Source: Amphibalanus amphitrite | Taxonomy: Eukaryota; Arthropoda; Thecostraca; Balanomorpha; Balanidae | Assembly (NCBI RefSeq): GCF_019059575.1 | Contig: NW_024881520.1 | Location: forward strand, 558,001 to 622,000 | Direction: 5' to 3' | DNA: 64,000 bases | Shown: in pieces, positions 21,601 through 33,500 of the stretch | How the letters are laid out: each line of letters starts with the position of its first letter | Position numbering within the stretch: position 1 is the first letter of the stretch | The notes under the pieces: generated by a model | What the model saw: the letters and a program-made list of their open reading frames with translations, nothing else | What the model was told of the DNA's origin: nothing | Database searches by the model: none | Made by a program: the position numbers and the translations under genes

Positions 21601-24600
21601 CAGTGAGGTGAAGAACATGGTTCAGGACCTGTTGGAGAAGGTGGCAGCAGATGACCCAGCGAAGGGCAGATGGGACGTGTCTGGAAGAGATGTCACAGTC
21701 TGGACTGATGCAAGCTCGTTGGCCCTCGGGGTAGCACTGGAAGCAGACGGCGAACTGATAGAGGACGGCTGATGGCTGAGGAAAGACGATGGGACGCACA
21801 TAAACGTCGCAGAACTGGACGCAGCTATCAAAGGAGTAAATCTGGCGATATCATGGGGAGCCAAGAAGGTTGTCCTAATGACAGACTCCCGCACCGTATA
21901 TCACTGGATATCAAACTCATTGAGCGGAAAGATGAGGCTAAAGACGAAAGCCGCGTCTGAAATGCTCATCCGAAGACGTCTCTCAACTCTGCAGATGCTG
22001 GGTGAGGAGTACAGACTGGACATGTCTGTGCGAAGTGTGACCTCTGCTGCCAATCGTTCCGACAATCTCACAAGGGTGCCACGCAAATGGCTGAGTCCAG
22101 AAGGGAAGACCAAAGCGCCAGGTACTCCGCGAGGCGCCACTGAAACCAGAGATCCAGAAGCAGGGAATGACAAGCACAGAACCCTGTGTGCCGCGATTGG
22201 AACGACAGCGAGGAGTGATTCCTGTCAGATCGCTGAAGCTGCTGTACAGCGGGAAGAGGACGGTATCTCTGCGAACGAGCCCGGTGTGACTGGTGTCGCA
22301 GCCGTGGCAACAGCCGTGCAGTGTGAACAGGACCGCGTCGCTCAGATTCATGCTGATGCCGGCCATCCCGGAATCAGAAGAACGCACTTCTTCGCTAAAC
22401 GTGTCATGCCCACGGTCACAAAGACCTGTGTCAGGAACGTCGTGACGAGCTGTCAAGTCTGCCAGTCGATCGATCCTGCCCCTGTCAAGTGGAAGAAAGG
22501 CGAACTCAGTGTCAAGCAGGTCTGGACAAGACTTGGGATCGACGTCACAGAGTACCGCGGCAGATTATGCCTCACCATCATCGACTGCGGCCCAAGTCGA
22601 TTCACCATTTGGCGTCCACTGAGACTGAAAACAAGTTCAGTTCTGGTGGCCGAGCTACGCTCCATCCTGTTGGAGAGAGGAGCGCCGGATGAAATCCTAC
22701 TGGATAACGACCCAGTGTTTCGAAGCAGGCGTTTTGGTGCATTTGCTGCAGAGTGGGGCGTGCGACTGACGTTCCGCTGTGCCTACGTCCCGTCCGGAAA
22801 CGGTGTCATCGAACGCGTCCACCGCACCGTCAAGACCATAGCAGCAAGGAAGGGATGTGATATCTCAGAAGCTGTGTACATTTACAACATGACCCCGAAA
22901 GACAACAAGACGGACAACTCGACGCCAGCGAACCAGCTGTATCGCTACAACTGGAGGACGAGTCTGCCACACTCCGACCCTTCAGCGCAGCAGGAACCGG
23001 CTGGCGGGTACCGCCCGCCAAAAGAAGCGTACGAGCCCGGAGATGCTGTCTGGGTGAGGCCACCCGGCGCGCGCTGTCACACACAGTATGAGCAGGGCGT
23101 GGTGACACGCACGCTCTCGGAACAGGCCGTGGAGGTGAACGGAGTGCCCCGCCACGTCCGAGAGCTGCGACATCGGCTCCAACAGGACCATGAAGCTGAG
23201 GATGACAGTGACTCAAGCGAGAAAGGACCCATGCTGGTGTCCCTCCCCGTCAGACAACCAGAAGTGACGCCACAGTCCGAGACCGCCCCGGTCACAGGTC
23301 GAGACCGCCCCGAGACCGTTTTGCGGCGATCAGAGAGGCTCCGAAGTCGTGCCGCTCGTGAATCACAGGTGTGATATATGATTTGATGTGTCTTGAAAGA
23401 CAGGGTGAGGTGTGCTAGCAGGAAAATGTTGTAAGTAATGTTATATAAGTAAATAATTTATTGTCAACTGCTAAAAGTGCGGCGGTGGCTCATTATGAAC
23501 CGCGCGCGCACGATGTAGGAAAATGTGTGCCGACTGAAAGTTTGTGTCGGCTGGTTTTGTTGGTCTTGAGAGTCTCCAGCGCTTAATATGGCTTGGAATT
23601 TGGTTTAGTTCTTGGTTTGAAAGTTTGTGTTTTGCTCTGAATACCAAACATTTTTTATTCATTGTGTTTCAATCCACCACACAAATTCAGCCCATAAGAC
23701 ACATCAGTTGTCCCTGCCAGTTGCCACCCCGCCGGGTGCTGCCCCCGTTATCCCTAGCCATCACCTCACTGCTTCCCTCCCCCCCTCTCCGACAGACCTC
23801 AGCCCACTGATGCCTCATGTAATACCTCCACTCCCTTTTCAGCCTCTACTTCCATCTCTGCTACGCCCCGTTGTAGCCCCTTTTACTCCAACCCTTACCG
23901 CTCCCCTGTCATCTCCCTTTCTCCCTCAAAACCCCACCGTTTCCCCACAGGACGGGCACCAACCTGAACATCCACGGGGTGAACATATCCGGCCTGGCAC
24001 TCTACAGCGCTCTGCGGGCGGCGGCGGAGCGCTGGCCGGGTCGAACGCTGCTCGAGTTTGGGACGGCTGAGAGCGCACTGGACGGGAGCCGGGCCGGGCT
24101 GCCGCCACATCACCTCATGTTCGTGGAGCTCTGCGGACCGCGGCTCACCGAGGCAGAGGCGGCACTGGTGAGGGAACAGGAGTGGAGGGAGAGAGGGAGT
24201 GGAGGGGAGAGAAGTGATTGAAGATGAGCACAGGTGGGATGAACTGCTTTGGGTTGGTTTACAAATGTTACGATACACAGTGTATGCGGGTGTATGTATA
24301 ACGGTGCCATTATAGTCAGCCCCGTGTCGCCCCTCCCCCCTGTAGCAACTACCCCCCAGGCCGCACCACAACCCTGTGTCACCCTACCCCTCCCCTGCCG
24401 CAGCTGGACACCTGCCTCCAGTCTCTATCGGAAGGCTACGCGCTGAAGCGGAAGGAGGGGGCCATCGGCGCCATCCAGCTGCTTCAGATGGAGCCGGGCG
24501 TGTTCCTCAAGCTGAGAGACAACATGGCGGCACGCGGGCAGGCGCACTGGAGTCAGCTGAAACGACTGCACATCCTCCGCCGTGCAGAGGACGTGGAGTT

Positions 24601-24634
24601 CCTCATGAAACACGTGCTGCCACCTATCGAGTGA
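15646..24634 (+). CDS. GH3-domain-containing protein (5' end incomplete)
   Basis: Exons are at 15646-15827, 16338-17695, 23951-24167 and 24404-24634. All introns are GT-AG and the phases agree (about 662 residues). The first exon encodes a hydrophobic anchor (VALLVTAAATLCVLVDFL) followed by a basic stretch, suggesting membrane or secretory targeting. The second holds the ANL/GH3 nucleotide-binding motifs: TSSGTTGSSKHLPM (near residue 131), YCSSEAWLGI, and YRYRQGDVV. A low-complexity acidic insert lies between the last two. The third exon gives the C-terminal subdomain (GTNLNIHGVNISG). Plant GH3 enzymes adenylate acids and couple them to amino acids; animal homologues lack a firm substrate, so no reaction is assigned. 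No in-frame ATG precedes 15646, so the start lies in an unseen upstream exon. Intron 2 hosts an LTR retrotransposon. Confidence 0.85.
15828..16337 (+). other. GH3 intron 1
   Basis: The donor is GTGAGC after GAG at 15827 and the acceptor is CAG at 16335-16337; joining keeps phase 0 (RRFME/VQHALIS). Nothing else is recognised in it. Confidence 0.75.
17696..18536 (+). other. GH3 intron 2, part before the retrotransposon
   Basis: It begins with the donor GTGAGT at 17696. No ORF, RNA gene or repeat is recognised before the LTR begins at 18537. Confidence 0.6.
18537..19313 (+). repeat. 5' LTR (disrupted by hAT element)
   Basis: It matches the 271-bp 3' LTR at both ends, but is expanded by the 490-bp insertion at 18562-19051 plus its 8-bp duplication, and by one extra 8-bp TTGTTTTG-type repeat near 19185. 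Confidence 0.95.
18562..19051. mobile_element. Non-autonomous hAT element inside the 5' LTR
   Basis: The termini are TAGAGCACTTCA and TGAAGTGCTCTA. A perfect 8-bp target duplication, GTTGTAAG, lies at 18554-18561 and 19052-19059. The 3' LTR carries a single GTTGTAAG at the matching place, giving the pre-insertion state. The interior is AT-rich with scattered ATCCGGCCC/GGATTTATCCG repeats near both ends and has no transposase ORF. Confidence 0.93.
19383..20150 (+). CDS. gag: Retrotransposon Gag with CCHC knuckle
   Basis: This 255-residue protein begins MASPSFDIRL and contains a retrotransposon-gag capsid-like region (FDGSGDVVDWLTKVEMV, FVDRKLRDGESVDVYLAELK) and a C-X2-C-X4-H-X4-C zinc knuckle (CYRCSGWGHIAAEC) near residues 220-233. 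It would form the cytoplasmic virus-like particle and bind element RNA. The ATG lies 70 nt after the 5' LTR. Its last 73 nt overlap the pol frame, which is in -1 relative to gag. No stops or frameshifts are seen. Confidence 0.9.
   Translation: MASPSFDIRLIPEFDGSGDVVDWLTKVEMVCNLQTPPAEELIVIPLRLKGGASAVYQQLSVEERKDVTKVKTVLKRAFAADKFMAYEKFVDRKLRDGESVDVYLAELKQLSTLFGGLSEEGLACALMAGLPDAVRQIMRAGARMESLSLTEIVARARAILCEEQTVPSASAFLGQTPRSQGVSAMRGLNPSSRVVSNRSQNNRSTVSSRNTGRGRQSIQCYRCSGWGHIAAECPSQPRSGNELRGEDSAPASARN
20078..23374 (+). pseudogene. pol: Retrotransposon Pol (PR-RT-RH-IN) with in-frame TGA
   Basis: The open frame is entered by -1 frameshifting from gag, since it is closed by TGA at 20075-20077. Domains in order: aspartic protease (LIDTGCTRS, near residue 46), RT (KVRPVMDFREMN; YIDDVLV near residue 396), RNase H (VWTDASS and, after the stop, VAELDA and LMTDSRTV), then integrase with an HHCC zinc region (HADAGHPGIRRTHFF; SCQVCQ) and catalytic acidic residues (GIDVTEY, LLDNDPVF, IERVHR). 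TGA at 21770-21772 cuts RNase H; the frame is open again to 23374. No other break is visible. This is either a lesion in a young copy or a readthrough site; I favour a lesion. Confidence 0.85.
20099..20143 (+). promoter_or_regulatory. -1 ribosomal frameshift signal at gag-pol junction
   Basis: The heptamer GGGAAAC at 20099-20105 is in the gag frame as G GGA AAC, the canonical X XXY YYZ slippery arrangement. Six nucleotides downstream, CGAGGAGAGG (20112-20121) can pair with CCTCTGCTCG (20134-20143) to make a 10-bp stem with one mismatch and a 12-nt loop. The site lies inside the only 73-nt window where the two frames overlap. Confidence 0.8.
23411..23681 (+). repeat. 3' LTR (271 bp, uninterrupted)
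   Basis: It begins TGTGCTAGCAGG and ends CCACCACA, followed by the CAAAT duplication. It contains the intact empty site for the hAT insertion seen in the 5' LTR. Confidence 0.95.
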
Positions 24635-27513
24635 ATGTGGAGGTTGAGTCTGGACTCTGGTGAAACGAACTCTTGAACGACGCGATTGTTCGGTACTGCT
24701 TTGTGCTTGCGAATACGGTATTACGATTCCTATGCTTGCTATGCTCTTATTTTAAAATGAATGACAACCATGGTCATGAAAATAGCGTGTTTAAGGACAG
24801 CGTTCGGGTATTAGACATAAGGCAACATAAAGTGACGAAACTGGCTAATAGACTAGTATGCATGGGTTGAATGCGTTCAAGAGATTCGTGGAAGCTTACT
24901 AGCATCTAGAATGTCTTAATGGGCGTAGCTATGTACATTTTATGTGTGTATGACCGAGCTTCTTTTGTCGCATTTTCATCCCTAGTTCGAACCCTCAATC
25001 GCACCCAGACCTCTGTCATCTGTGTAACGGTCAATACCTCAATGCATCAGAAATACGTCATTCTAGCTTAGTTTTACGTGGTTTCTACAAATTAAAGGCA
25101 GTAGCGGTATGCAGGGCGTTCGAACGTATCTTTTGCCAGTTTGGGTATGCCACGTTTCCTTCGCTCGACTAACTGGCGAATATTTGAAAATAACATGGGA
25201 AGCCCGGCCGTCCGGAGCGTCCTATTGACCTCATATGTGACGTCATTAGGCTTGATATCGAGAATACACAAGAAGTGTACAAAATGAGTGTAAATCGTTT
25301 CCTTAAAGCCTAGCCTTCTTCCCATACCAACCCACGCATCACAGTCCTTTTCCCCAGTCACTGTTTATTAAATTAGCAAAGCTTAGTCAATACAAATCTG
25401 AGCACTCGGGAAAAATATGTCCTTGTCCACGATAATACAGACATTTGATGCGCTTCTTCCTGCGCGATACAACTAACGAAACGCAACACGTCTTAACCGT
25501 ACGCCGATTGGGCACAACCCTAGGCACCTACAAAAATACCATCAGAAATACCATAAACCGTATCACCGACCGGGATATATGCTCCATCATAGTGGCTCCT
25601 AATAAACAAACACAACGGTCGACGGTAGCGCCAACGGCGGCCCATAGAACCGCCTCGGGGCACGGCCTGTTGACCCCAGTCGGCTCACTGCCGCCGGCAG
25701 AGTCCACTTCAAACGATACCGCGCGGGGGGGGGGGCTGGAGGAAGGGGGATAGGGAGACGGGCGGGAGACGACAGCTCGTGACGACATGATGGAACGAAC
25801 GGGGATTATCAGGCGTGATTTGGATTGTTTCAACTGCAAATTGGTTTCCATAAGAAAACACGCACCATGGATTGCATAACCTTGACACGGCGAGGGAACA
25901 TTGGTCGCATGTCACGCTACACCCTGTTACGGCCGGTGTCACCACTAGTCCGCCCGTAACCCGTCCCAGGCGCAAACGACAACTCACAGAGCCCCTTGTA
26001 CCCACACCAGCACCCGGCAAGTTTTGTCACAGTCGCTCTTACCACAACCCCGATACACAGCGCGCCAAAACGGGAGCAGCCAGTCCCGCACGACAGGCGC
26101 TATTATGCACAGAATCGCTTGCATCCAAGCCGGCCCGACACAAGTGTCGAGAAAACCCAGTCGATCGTTGAAGTCGATTATCAAACCCAGTCGACCCATC
26201 GATGAAAGGGTCGAACACAGTGGAATGTCGGTTTGGGGACGGTAGGGGACTACAGTGGGGGAGGCGGTCACGCAAAACGTTCGGCTCTGAGAGCCACTCA
26301 GATAACCACTTCGCGTCGGACAATAGCATTTCTTCAGGCACATTTAGTGCATATTCAGGGATTCCGAACGGAAGGGAACACAGTCTCCTTCCTTGTCTTA
26401 AAGAAAATCGAACTACTTTGCGGTCAAAATGCCTTTCATGTTTTCAGAGGGATGGGGAGGGGCACCACCCAACTAGGAATGTAGAGCGGGGTCGGTTCGG
26501 GGGCAGCATTATGTGCCCCTGTTGCGGAGCCAGCTCAGGCCCCTCGTCAGCCTTTGGACAGCCTTCGGTTCGGAGCCGCCGGCGGGGTGCCACACGGCGA
26601 TATGCTAATCCGGGGACAGTTTCCATCGTTCGCCAATGGGAAACGCGGCGCAGCAGCTGTCCAGACCGGGAAAAGGGGCGTATAAAAATAGGCGCTACAG
26701 TGCGTTTGGCACCCTATTTTAGTTGGAAGGTGGTGCGTTAGGGAAACGTGCACGCGCGCGGGCTGCACGGCGCCGCCAGGCAAGAAGTCTGCCGCTGCGA
26801 CACCTGGCGATAGTGGCGCCACGGCTGTGCAGCGGCGACGGCTGGAAGCTCGGTCCGCCCGCGGCTGCCCTCAGAGACCCTCCCGGGTTACAGACGGCAC
26901 TGCAGCGCCGCATCGCCCTGAACACAAATACCCAGGCCGAGCCGGGAACAGTCCCCTACACGGTACAGCCCACCCCTCCCCACTCAATACGGCAACACCC
27001 TCCCCAATCGCCGCGTAAACCCCGAACGCGCCGCCGCGGCCCAAGGCAACAACGATTGACGGCACGCTGCCGCCGCTCGTTAACACCCACACCGCGACCT
27101 GGAAGCCGCATTTAACTAACCCGCCCCGCGGCCGGCTCAGCCGCGGCCCCGAGCCGCCAGACCGACCGACAGAGCGTCAGTGGGAGGGGTATAACACGTG
27201 TAAGAAGTGTAGCATGTGGGAGGACGTGTAAACAAAGCGCGAAAATGTGTGTCTACTGTGAAAAGTGCTATCAAACGTAACGTGAATTTCCTGGCTGTGT
27301 TTTTGGCGTGTGTCTTTGTGGTTGCCTGCACGTTTGGGTGGAAGTAAGGGCAGAAGGAAAACAAATGAGAAATCGTTCGTATAGGCGTGTGTGTATACAC
27401 GGGTGCACCTTTTGCGTCTCGGCGGTGGTGTGTCCTCTGAGCTCAACACTGCGCGGTGTGTTTTGGTGGCGGCTGCGGGGCGGGGCGGGGCGCCGGCGCT
27501 TAATCACCTTCGG
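24635..27513. other. Convergent intergenic region
   Basis: It lies between the GH3 stop (24634) and the stop of the minus-strand gene (27514). ATTAAA at about 25091 is a possible GH3 poly(A) signal. A G-run occurs at 25726-25737. A TATAAAA at 26681-26687 lies in GC-rich DNA, but no convincing coding exon follows: open frames at 26723-27115 are Pro/Arg-rich on both strands and look like composition effects. Confidence 0.5.
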
Positions 27514-30500
27514 CTAGTCCTTCCTACTCTTCTTTTTCTTCTTGTTGGGTTTCTGCTCGGTCCAGGCATCTGAGAAAGAAGGGAAGAAGAGGTCAGAAGT
27601 CGGTAATGACAGCCGACAGCAGACATCGCGACAAAACACGGCAGGCGTCCGAAAGAGCTTAGGACTCCTCGGAAAGACATGATAGGTCCAGATTCACAGC
27701 AATATCCAACTCTGCCTTACCATTCCTTTCCCATCACAGGCAAACTATCGGTGTCCTCCCCCCCCCCCCCCCTCCGCCCGGGTATAAGCCCTCCATGAGA
27801 GCCGACGTCAGCTGACAGCCCGCGGTTCACCCCTGACCTATGAGTAACACAGCGGTGGACATTGCAGTGACACCGCTCGGACGCCAAACCGGAACCACAA
27901 TACCGGACGGGGGCCTAGTCACCAACGGTGACATTGAGGCGTAGCGCAGCTGATATTAGTGCTACCAGCGGGATATTGAGCGCATCAGCCAAAGCATATT
28001 ATGCTTTACAATTATACATCACATCACTAATCACAGTCATTTCATACATCACTGAGACAGCACTTCCTGGCCCACTAGTCAGTGGTACACAATGTGTACC
28101 ACTGACTAGTAATAACGTCATACAGTAATGTCATTTATACTGACTGTTGCTCATTCCCGCAACTCACCAATCGTCACTGACTCTCTCATCTCACGCAGAA
28201 ACTCGCTCCCACCAGTCGACCCACACACGGGCACACTCACCTCCCAACTCGTCGAAGGCCACGTTCTCTTTGGAAGGCGCCGGCTCGGCGGCCGGTTTGC
28301 TTTTAGCCACAGGGGCCGCCTTTTCGGCAGGAGCTGCAGGCTTGGCGGCCGAAGCGGCGGGAGCGGGGGCGGCGGCGGGGGCAGCCGCCATCTTGGTGAT
28401 GTCTTCACCAGCACGCAGGCGGGCCATCATCTCCTCAATGGGAATGGGCTGGGGAGGGAGGAGCGGGCGCGTTAGGCAGGGGAGAGTTTCCCCCTCCCCT
28501 AACCGCACGCGTCGGTTAGGGGAGGGGGACGCACGCGCGGTAGGTCAGGGGAGGCTGACTCGCCGTGGGGAGGGGTGGGCGAACGGCGATAACAGTGTCA
28601 TCAGGACGTCTGATATCGCCGCCCAGCAGACAGCGCGCAGCTGTATCAGTATAATCGCTAACAGGGGTGCGTGGTGATACCGACTGACGATTGCTGCGGT
28701 GATACCGGCACACTAGTTATAGGTGCGATGATACTATCACACTACAGTCGCCGTTGCGTCGTAGCGCGATAATCGCGTAAACGCGGCTTTGTTGACCGCA
28801 GGATAGCCGCAATGCGACATGACGTCAGCGCCAGTGAAAGACTAGTATGTTTCAGCAAACACACTAAGTACAGACTGTGCTGTTAAAGCTCTCCTAGTGT
28901 TGTTGCTTAACAGGCGATGATGCGCACAAACGAGAAACAGAGAACTGCGCACGCACAATTGACGAGGGTATATGAAAAAGCATAGATAACATGAATCATG
29001 ACATGATTCGTGTTATCATGAAAAAAAGGATTAATAATTTGCTGCACTGAATATGTTCAAAGAAATAAAATCGGACGACGAGCCTATAGTTCACATCGGA
29101 CTGCTTAAGACCAAAGGAGCGGATCTCAATCAGTCCGATGTACCGCAAATGTGACGTGACCGTACATATAACGTTTCGTGAGCGTGACCATATTTTGTCA
29201 AACGAATTGTATTCCACCCACCCTGGGCCATGACTGCACCCCACCCACCACGGACCACCGCATTTTACAAACCCGGCCCCCGTATTCCATCAGACCCCAA
29301 CCCACCGTAATCTGCGCGCCCGACCCACCACATTCTACCCGCCTGACCCACCGTTCTCCACCCATACCGATTCACTATCTTCCACTTGGTCCGACCCACC
29401 GTATTTCACCATCCAAATCCCCAGTTTTCTTCCCACACCAACCTACCACCCGTCCTGACCAAAGTCTCACCTTCGGCGCCTCCGTCTCTTTCGGCGGCTC
29501 CGGTTTCGGTTCCGCCTTCTTTGGCGCCGGTTCCACCTTCTTCTGTGCCGGCGGCTCTGGCTTTGTCTCCGGGACCGGCTCAGCCGCCTTGGCTTCGTTC
29601 TGACGCATCACAACCGACATCGCCTCCTCCAGGCTCAGAATCTGAGAGAAACGGTGACAGAACATCAATACCTACCCATGCTTGACAAAGCACCATATGA
29701 CCATAACAGTGTTCGTTATCTTTGATGCATCAAGCGCCTTGATTTCACAGCGGAAAATAGAAACAAGTGCAAGTAATAGAACGTTCTCTTTTATGTAAGC
29801 AATGCCAAATGAAGTAAACTAGCTCGGTAGGTGGAGCTTGAACTATTGCTTTCATGATACTACGACACAGTTGTTCATTTCCGTAATGATATATACCTAC
29901 GTAGTTGTATACGTAATGACCCATCCACTTATCAAACGGCGTTTACGTCAACAGAAGCCAACACTAAAACGACCACTATCCAGCAAATAAATCACGGTGT
30001 AAATGTCATCCAGCAGTCACTATATGGCTCTAAAACCATCCGACCAGGCTCTCTCCCTGACCTACCCGCTTTCCGTTGCCACTGCCAAACAGGTCCTCCT
30101 GAGTGAGCTGGGGCTCGGGTGGCTTGGCTACCTCGGCGGCCGCCCCAGGCTCCTCCTTCTTTCCCTTCTTCTTCTTGGAGACGGTGGTGAAGTCGTCAAA
30201 CTTGGACTTGGGTCTGTCGGGGAAGGAGAGCGGCGTCAGCGCAAATGTCAGCTGCGCGCCGCAGAACATTGTGATGACACTCGAGTTGGGTACAGGACTG
30301 TACACGCCGTTTTAGGTCTATTGCATTACACAAAACCGTACAAAGGGGATAACTTAAAATTGCAGTGTCTGAAGATGACTTGCTCATCAAATGAATTTAA
30401 AGGATCCAAGAGCTGGTAGCACTACGCTGTTCAGACGTGCTAACTCAACAAGTCATCAGCGCTTGAAACTTAGATGACGTATTTGGATGACGTAGCCGCG

Positions 30501-33500
30501 ACGCAATCAACGCCAAATGCGTTATATACACATAGCCATGTATCTAATCTAATGCAGCGTTATCAGAGTAGTCGTCATCAGTGCGTCATCATATCGTAGC
30601 TGTGACGTTACTGATGCGTCAGTAGAGCAGTTGCAAACGAATCGGGAAGCCACTTGAACACTATCAGACATGCAGCAACAAACCGCAGTTTTTGCGCGAC
30701 TGCGAAAAAGTTTCTTTAGTTATGGGCGTCATCACATCAGCGAAAATTACACCCGGAACTGGACAATTTCAGAATTTTATCATAGCAATAAAAAGGTCAA
30801 GCTATGTTCTGTGCATGTGGCCTAGTGACTAGATAAAACCATGTAAACGATATCATGTACCGAACACTTTCCCAATTCAAAGACTCTGAAATTATATTGT
30901 TTTGGCATCGTGTGGCGCTGGCGATGGCGAATACTGACGGCTGGCAGTGACCACATTCACTATCCCTACACTTCAAGCCACTGATCGTATCTATCCTTTG
31001 CACTGCGTACAAGGGTGCGTAAGCAGCTACAATCCGCCACCGGTAACGGATTCCGGAGTAAACCGGAGCGAACCCGGACTTCACAAAGGCAAAAAAAATA
31101 CGGCGACAGACACGCAAACATGACGCAACGGTCCGGTGCTCTGAGGTGCGTCAGCGGACCTGTCGGCCGACCTGTCGTCGACACCGAGCGACAAAACCGG
31201 TCCCCGACATCGACACTAAATATCGTCAGCTGCTTTCGAGCTGATCGGCCACCTCGGATCGGCATCTTCCGTGACAAAAAAAAAAATCATTTGGCTTTAT
31301 CGGCATGCAATGCTGATCACGGTTCAGAGGAGACGAGCGTTGCTGACAATTTTATTGTTTTTTTTTCTTCTTTCAATGAGCCCAGGAATGTCTTTCACGA
31401 AACCAGTTTGTAAACCAATAGTAGCAATTATAATGCTACACTGTTTATGAGAAAACATCGTTATCGTACCGGTAAACGCCAATATGTCACCGGTGACTTC
31501 CTCCAAAGGTCTCATTTGAATGCTGACAGTAAGTGGCATTTTAAACTTATAGGTTTCCCGTCGGGATGTCAAATGCCCCTGGCACTGACCGCTGAGCGAC
31601 TGAATAGCCAAGGTGGTACGGCTAGGATGTGTGACACAGAGAATAATACGAAAACATTTACCGAGTGACCCCGAATGGGTTAAAATAAGACTATAAAACG
31701 GCGAAGACCAAGCCAGTGTCATAAATCATCTTACGTGAAACTAAATATGGTCTTGGTATATCAATTCTGTTGTTCAGAGATAACGGATCCCACAAGACGG
31801 TAGATGCAGTTGCAGCATTGCTACTACTCACGCTTTCTGGGCTGGCTTCTCAGTGGCATTGGCAGTAGCTGGCTTCGCAGCCGCCTTCTCCGCTGGCTTG
31901 GCGGGCTGCTTCTCAGCCGCCTTGGCAGGCTGTTTCTCGGCCGGTTTCTCAGCAGCCTTAGCAGGCGCCGGAGCCACGGCAGCGGCAGGCTCCTTGGCCT
32001 TGGTCTTCTTCTTTTTCTTGGTCTTGTTCGGAGAGGCATTGGCGATACCAGAGTCTGAACGACAGAACAGGGAAGATGCGTTACAAAAGAGAGCCATGGA
32101 ATACCTTGGGTGTCGCATAATGAAAGTGTCGTCTCAGAAGGTACGGTCAAAGTGAGGTACTTCACCGTACCGCACTTCCAACAACACAAGATATAATATG
32201 ACAATCGCGCGATCATTCTGTGACCGTGGGCCGATGTAAAACCCAGCTAGCACGAAATAGGGAAGATCGGTAAGATACATTGTCGTTCTTACCAATAAAT
32301 GAGAAAGCTAGCTTGAAATACACCCCGGAATGTTATTCATAAACCACTTTCCGTTACAATAGCATCACCAAACGGTTGTGCTGGTTAGAGCCGTTCTCAC
32401 AAAGGAAGACAATTTCCTGTCGTTCGCGGAAAATTCCGGGAAACATTTCCTGAATCAAGCTGAACCAGACGCAGACAAAGCAAAACAACTGCAGACGTTG
32501 GATGGTAGTTTGCTACCAGGAAGTAAGTATTGCGGTCTTTGGCTCTGTCAACCCTAAGGTATGTTCACATTCCCTTCGCAACCGAACCCTATCACAGTAC
32601 CATTGATGAGAGTAAACAGTACAAGTCAGAAACGCAACGGGGAAAAAACGAAAATGCTGTCTCAGGTAAAGTAAATCGATATCACAAATGTTTGGTGACT
32701 ATTTTTGCCTTCATAATATCGACTGACTGAACCGATGATTGTGCTAAAATTGGTGAATTGGAAAGCCAGAACTCAAAACCAAACCACACAAAACTCTGCC
32801 GCATTTTGGGAGAATTCCAGATTTTTTTATCGAGCATTTAACGCGTTAATATAGGTACGCGGACAGTCTGACCAGCCTCAGAACAAACTTTTTAACAGCC
32901 CTAGCCATGGTCAATAAAAATGGTAAAATTGACCTTATGCTCATAATATCGGATAAATTAATTGAAAAAAGGTTCAGAATATATTTTCGAACTTGGTTCT
33001 TCTTCTGGTTATTTTATTTTATTTTATTTTTTGTTCCACCGAAGAAAAACCAAGTTCAAAAATATATTCTGGACCTTTTTTCAATTAATTTATCCAATAT
33101 TTTGAGCATAAGGTCAATTTTACCATTTTTATTGATGACAATCATGCTAAAAGAAACGTTGTACCATATAAAACTATGTTAGCCATGGTCGTTTCAAATC
33201 ACAGTCACAAAGAAACTGCAGGTGCAAAAGAGTTTCCGGTCGCGGGCTGTCCCCTTCCGAACTATTGGCTGATGGTTCGTTGATAAACGAGTCCAGAATT
33301 GATATGTTGAAGCTAATGGGTTACTGTAGCTATGGCCTATGAATGCTACAAATGTGATCAAACTGCAAAATCCCACTCGTATCCACCATTTCTCCCAACA
33401 CCATTGCAGCCCTTCACCCACCTGCTGAGTCCTCGGCCTTGGCGTCTCCGGATCCGACCAGCGTCATCGCCTCGATGGCGGCTGCGTCGGGCGCCGGGTC

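Larger units (their letters stand above)
18537..23681 (+). mobile_element. LTR retrotransposon (Ty3/mdg4-like), sense in GH3 intron
   Basis: The LTRs start TGTGCTAGCAGG and end CCACCACA (TG...CA), and a 5-bp target duplication CAAAT lies at 18532-18536 and 23682-23686. The order is LTR, gag, protease, RT, RNase H, integrase, LTR, which is the Ty3-type order. The 5' and 3' LTRs differ only by the hAT insertion, one 8-bp indel and about one substitution, so the integration is recent. It inserted in the transcriptional sense of the host gene. gag and pol overlap with a -1 frameshift signal. A single TGA interrupts RNase H. A G-rich tract immediately before 23411 could serve as the polypurine tract. 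Confidence 0.93.

Noticed and set aside
26723..27115. GC-rich ORF 35 bp after a TATA-like box
   Set aside because: Arg/Pro composition, competing frames on both strands, no domain and no splice evidence; the TATAAAA may be chance.
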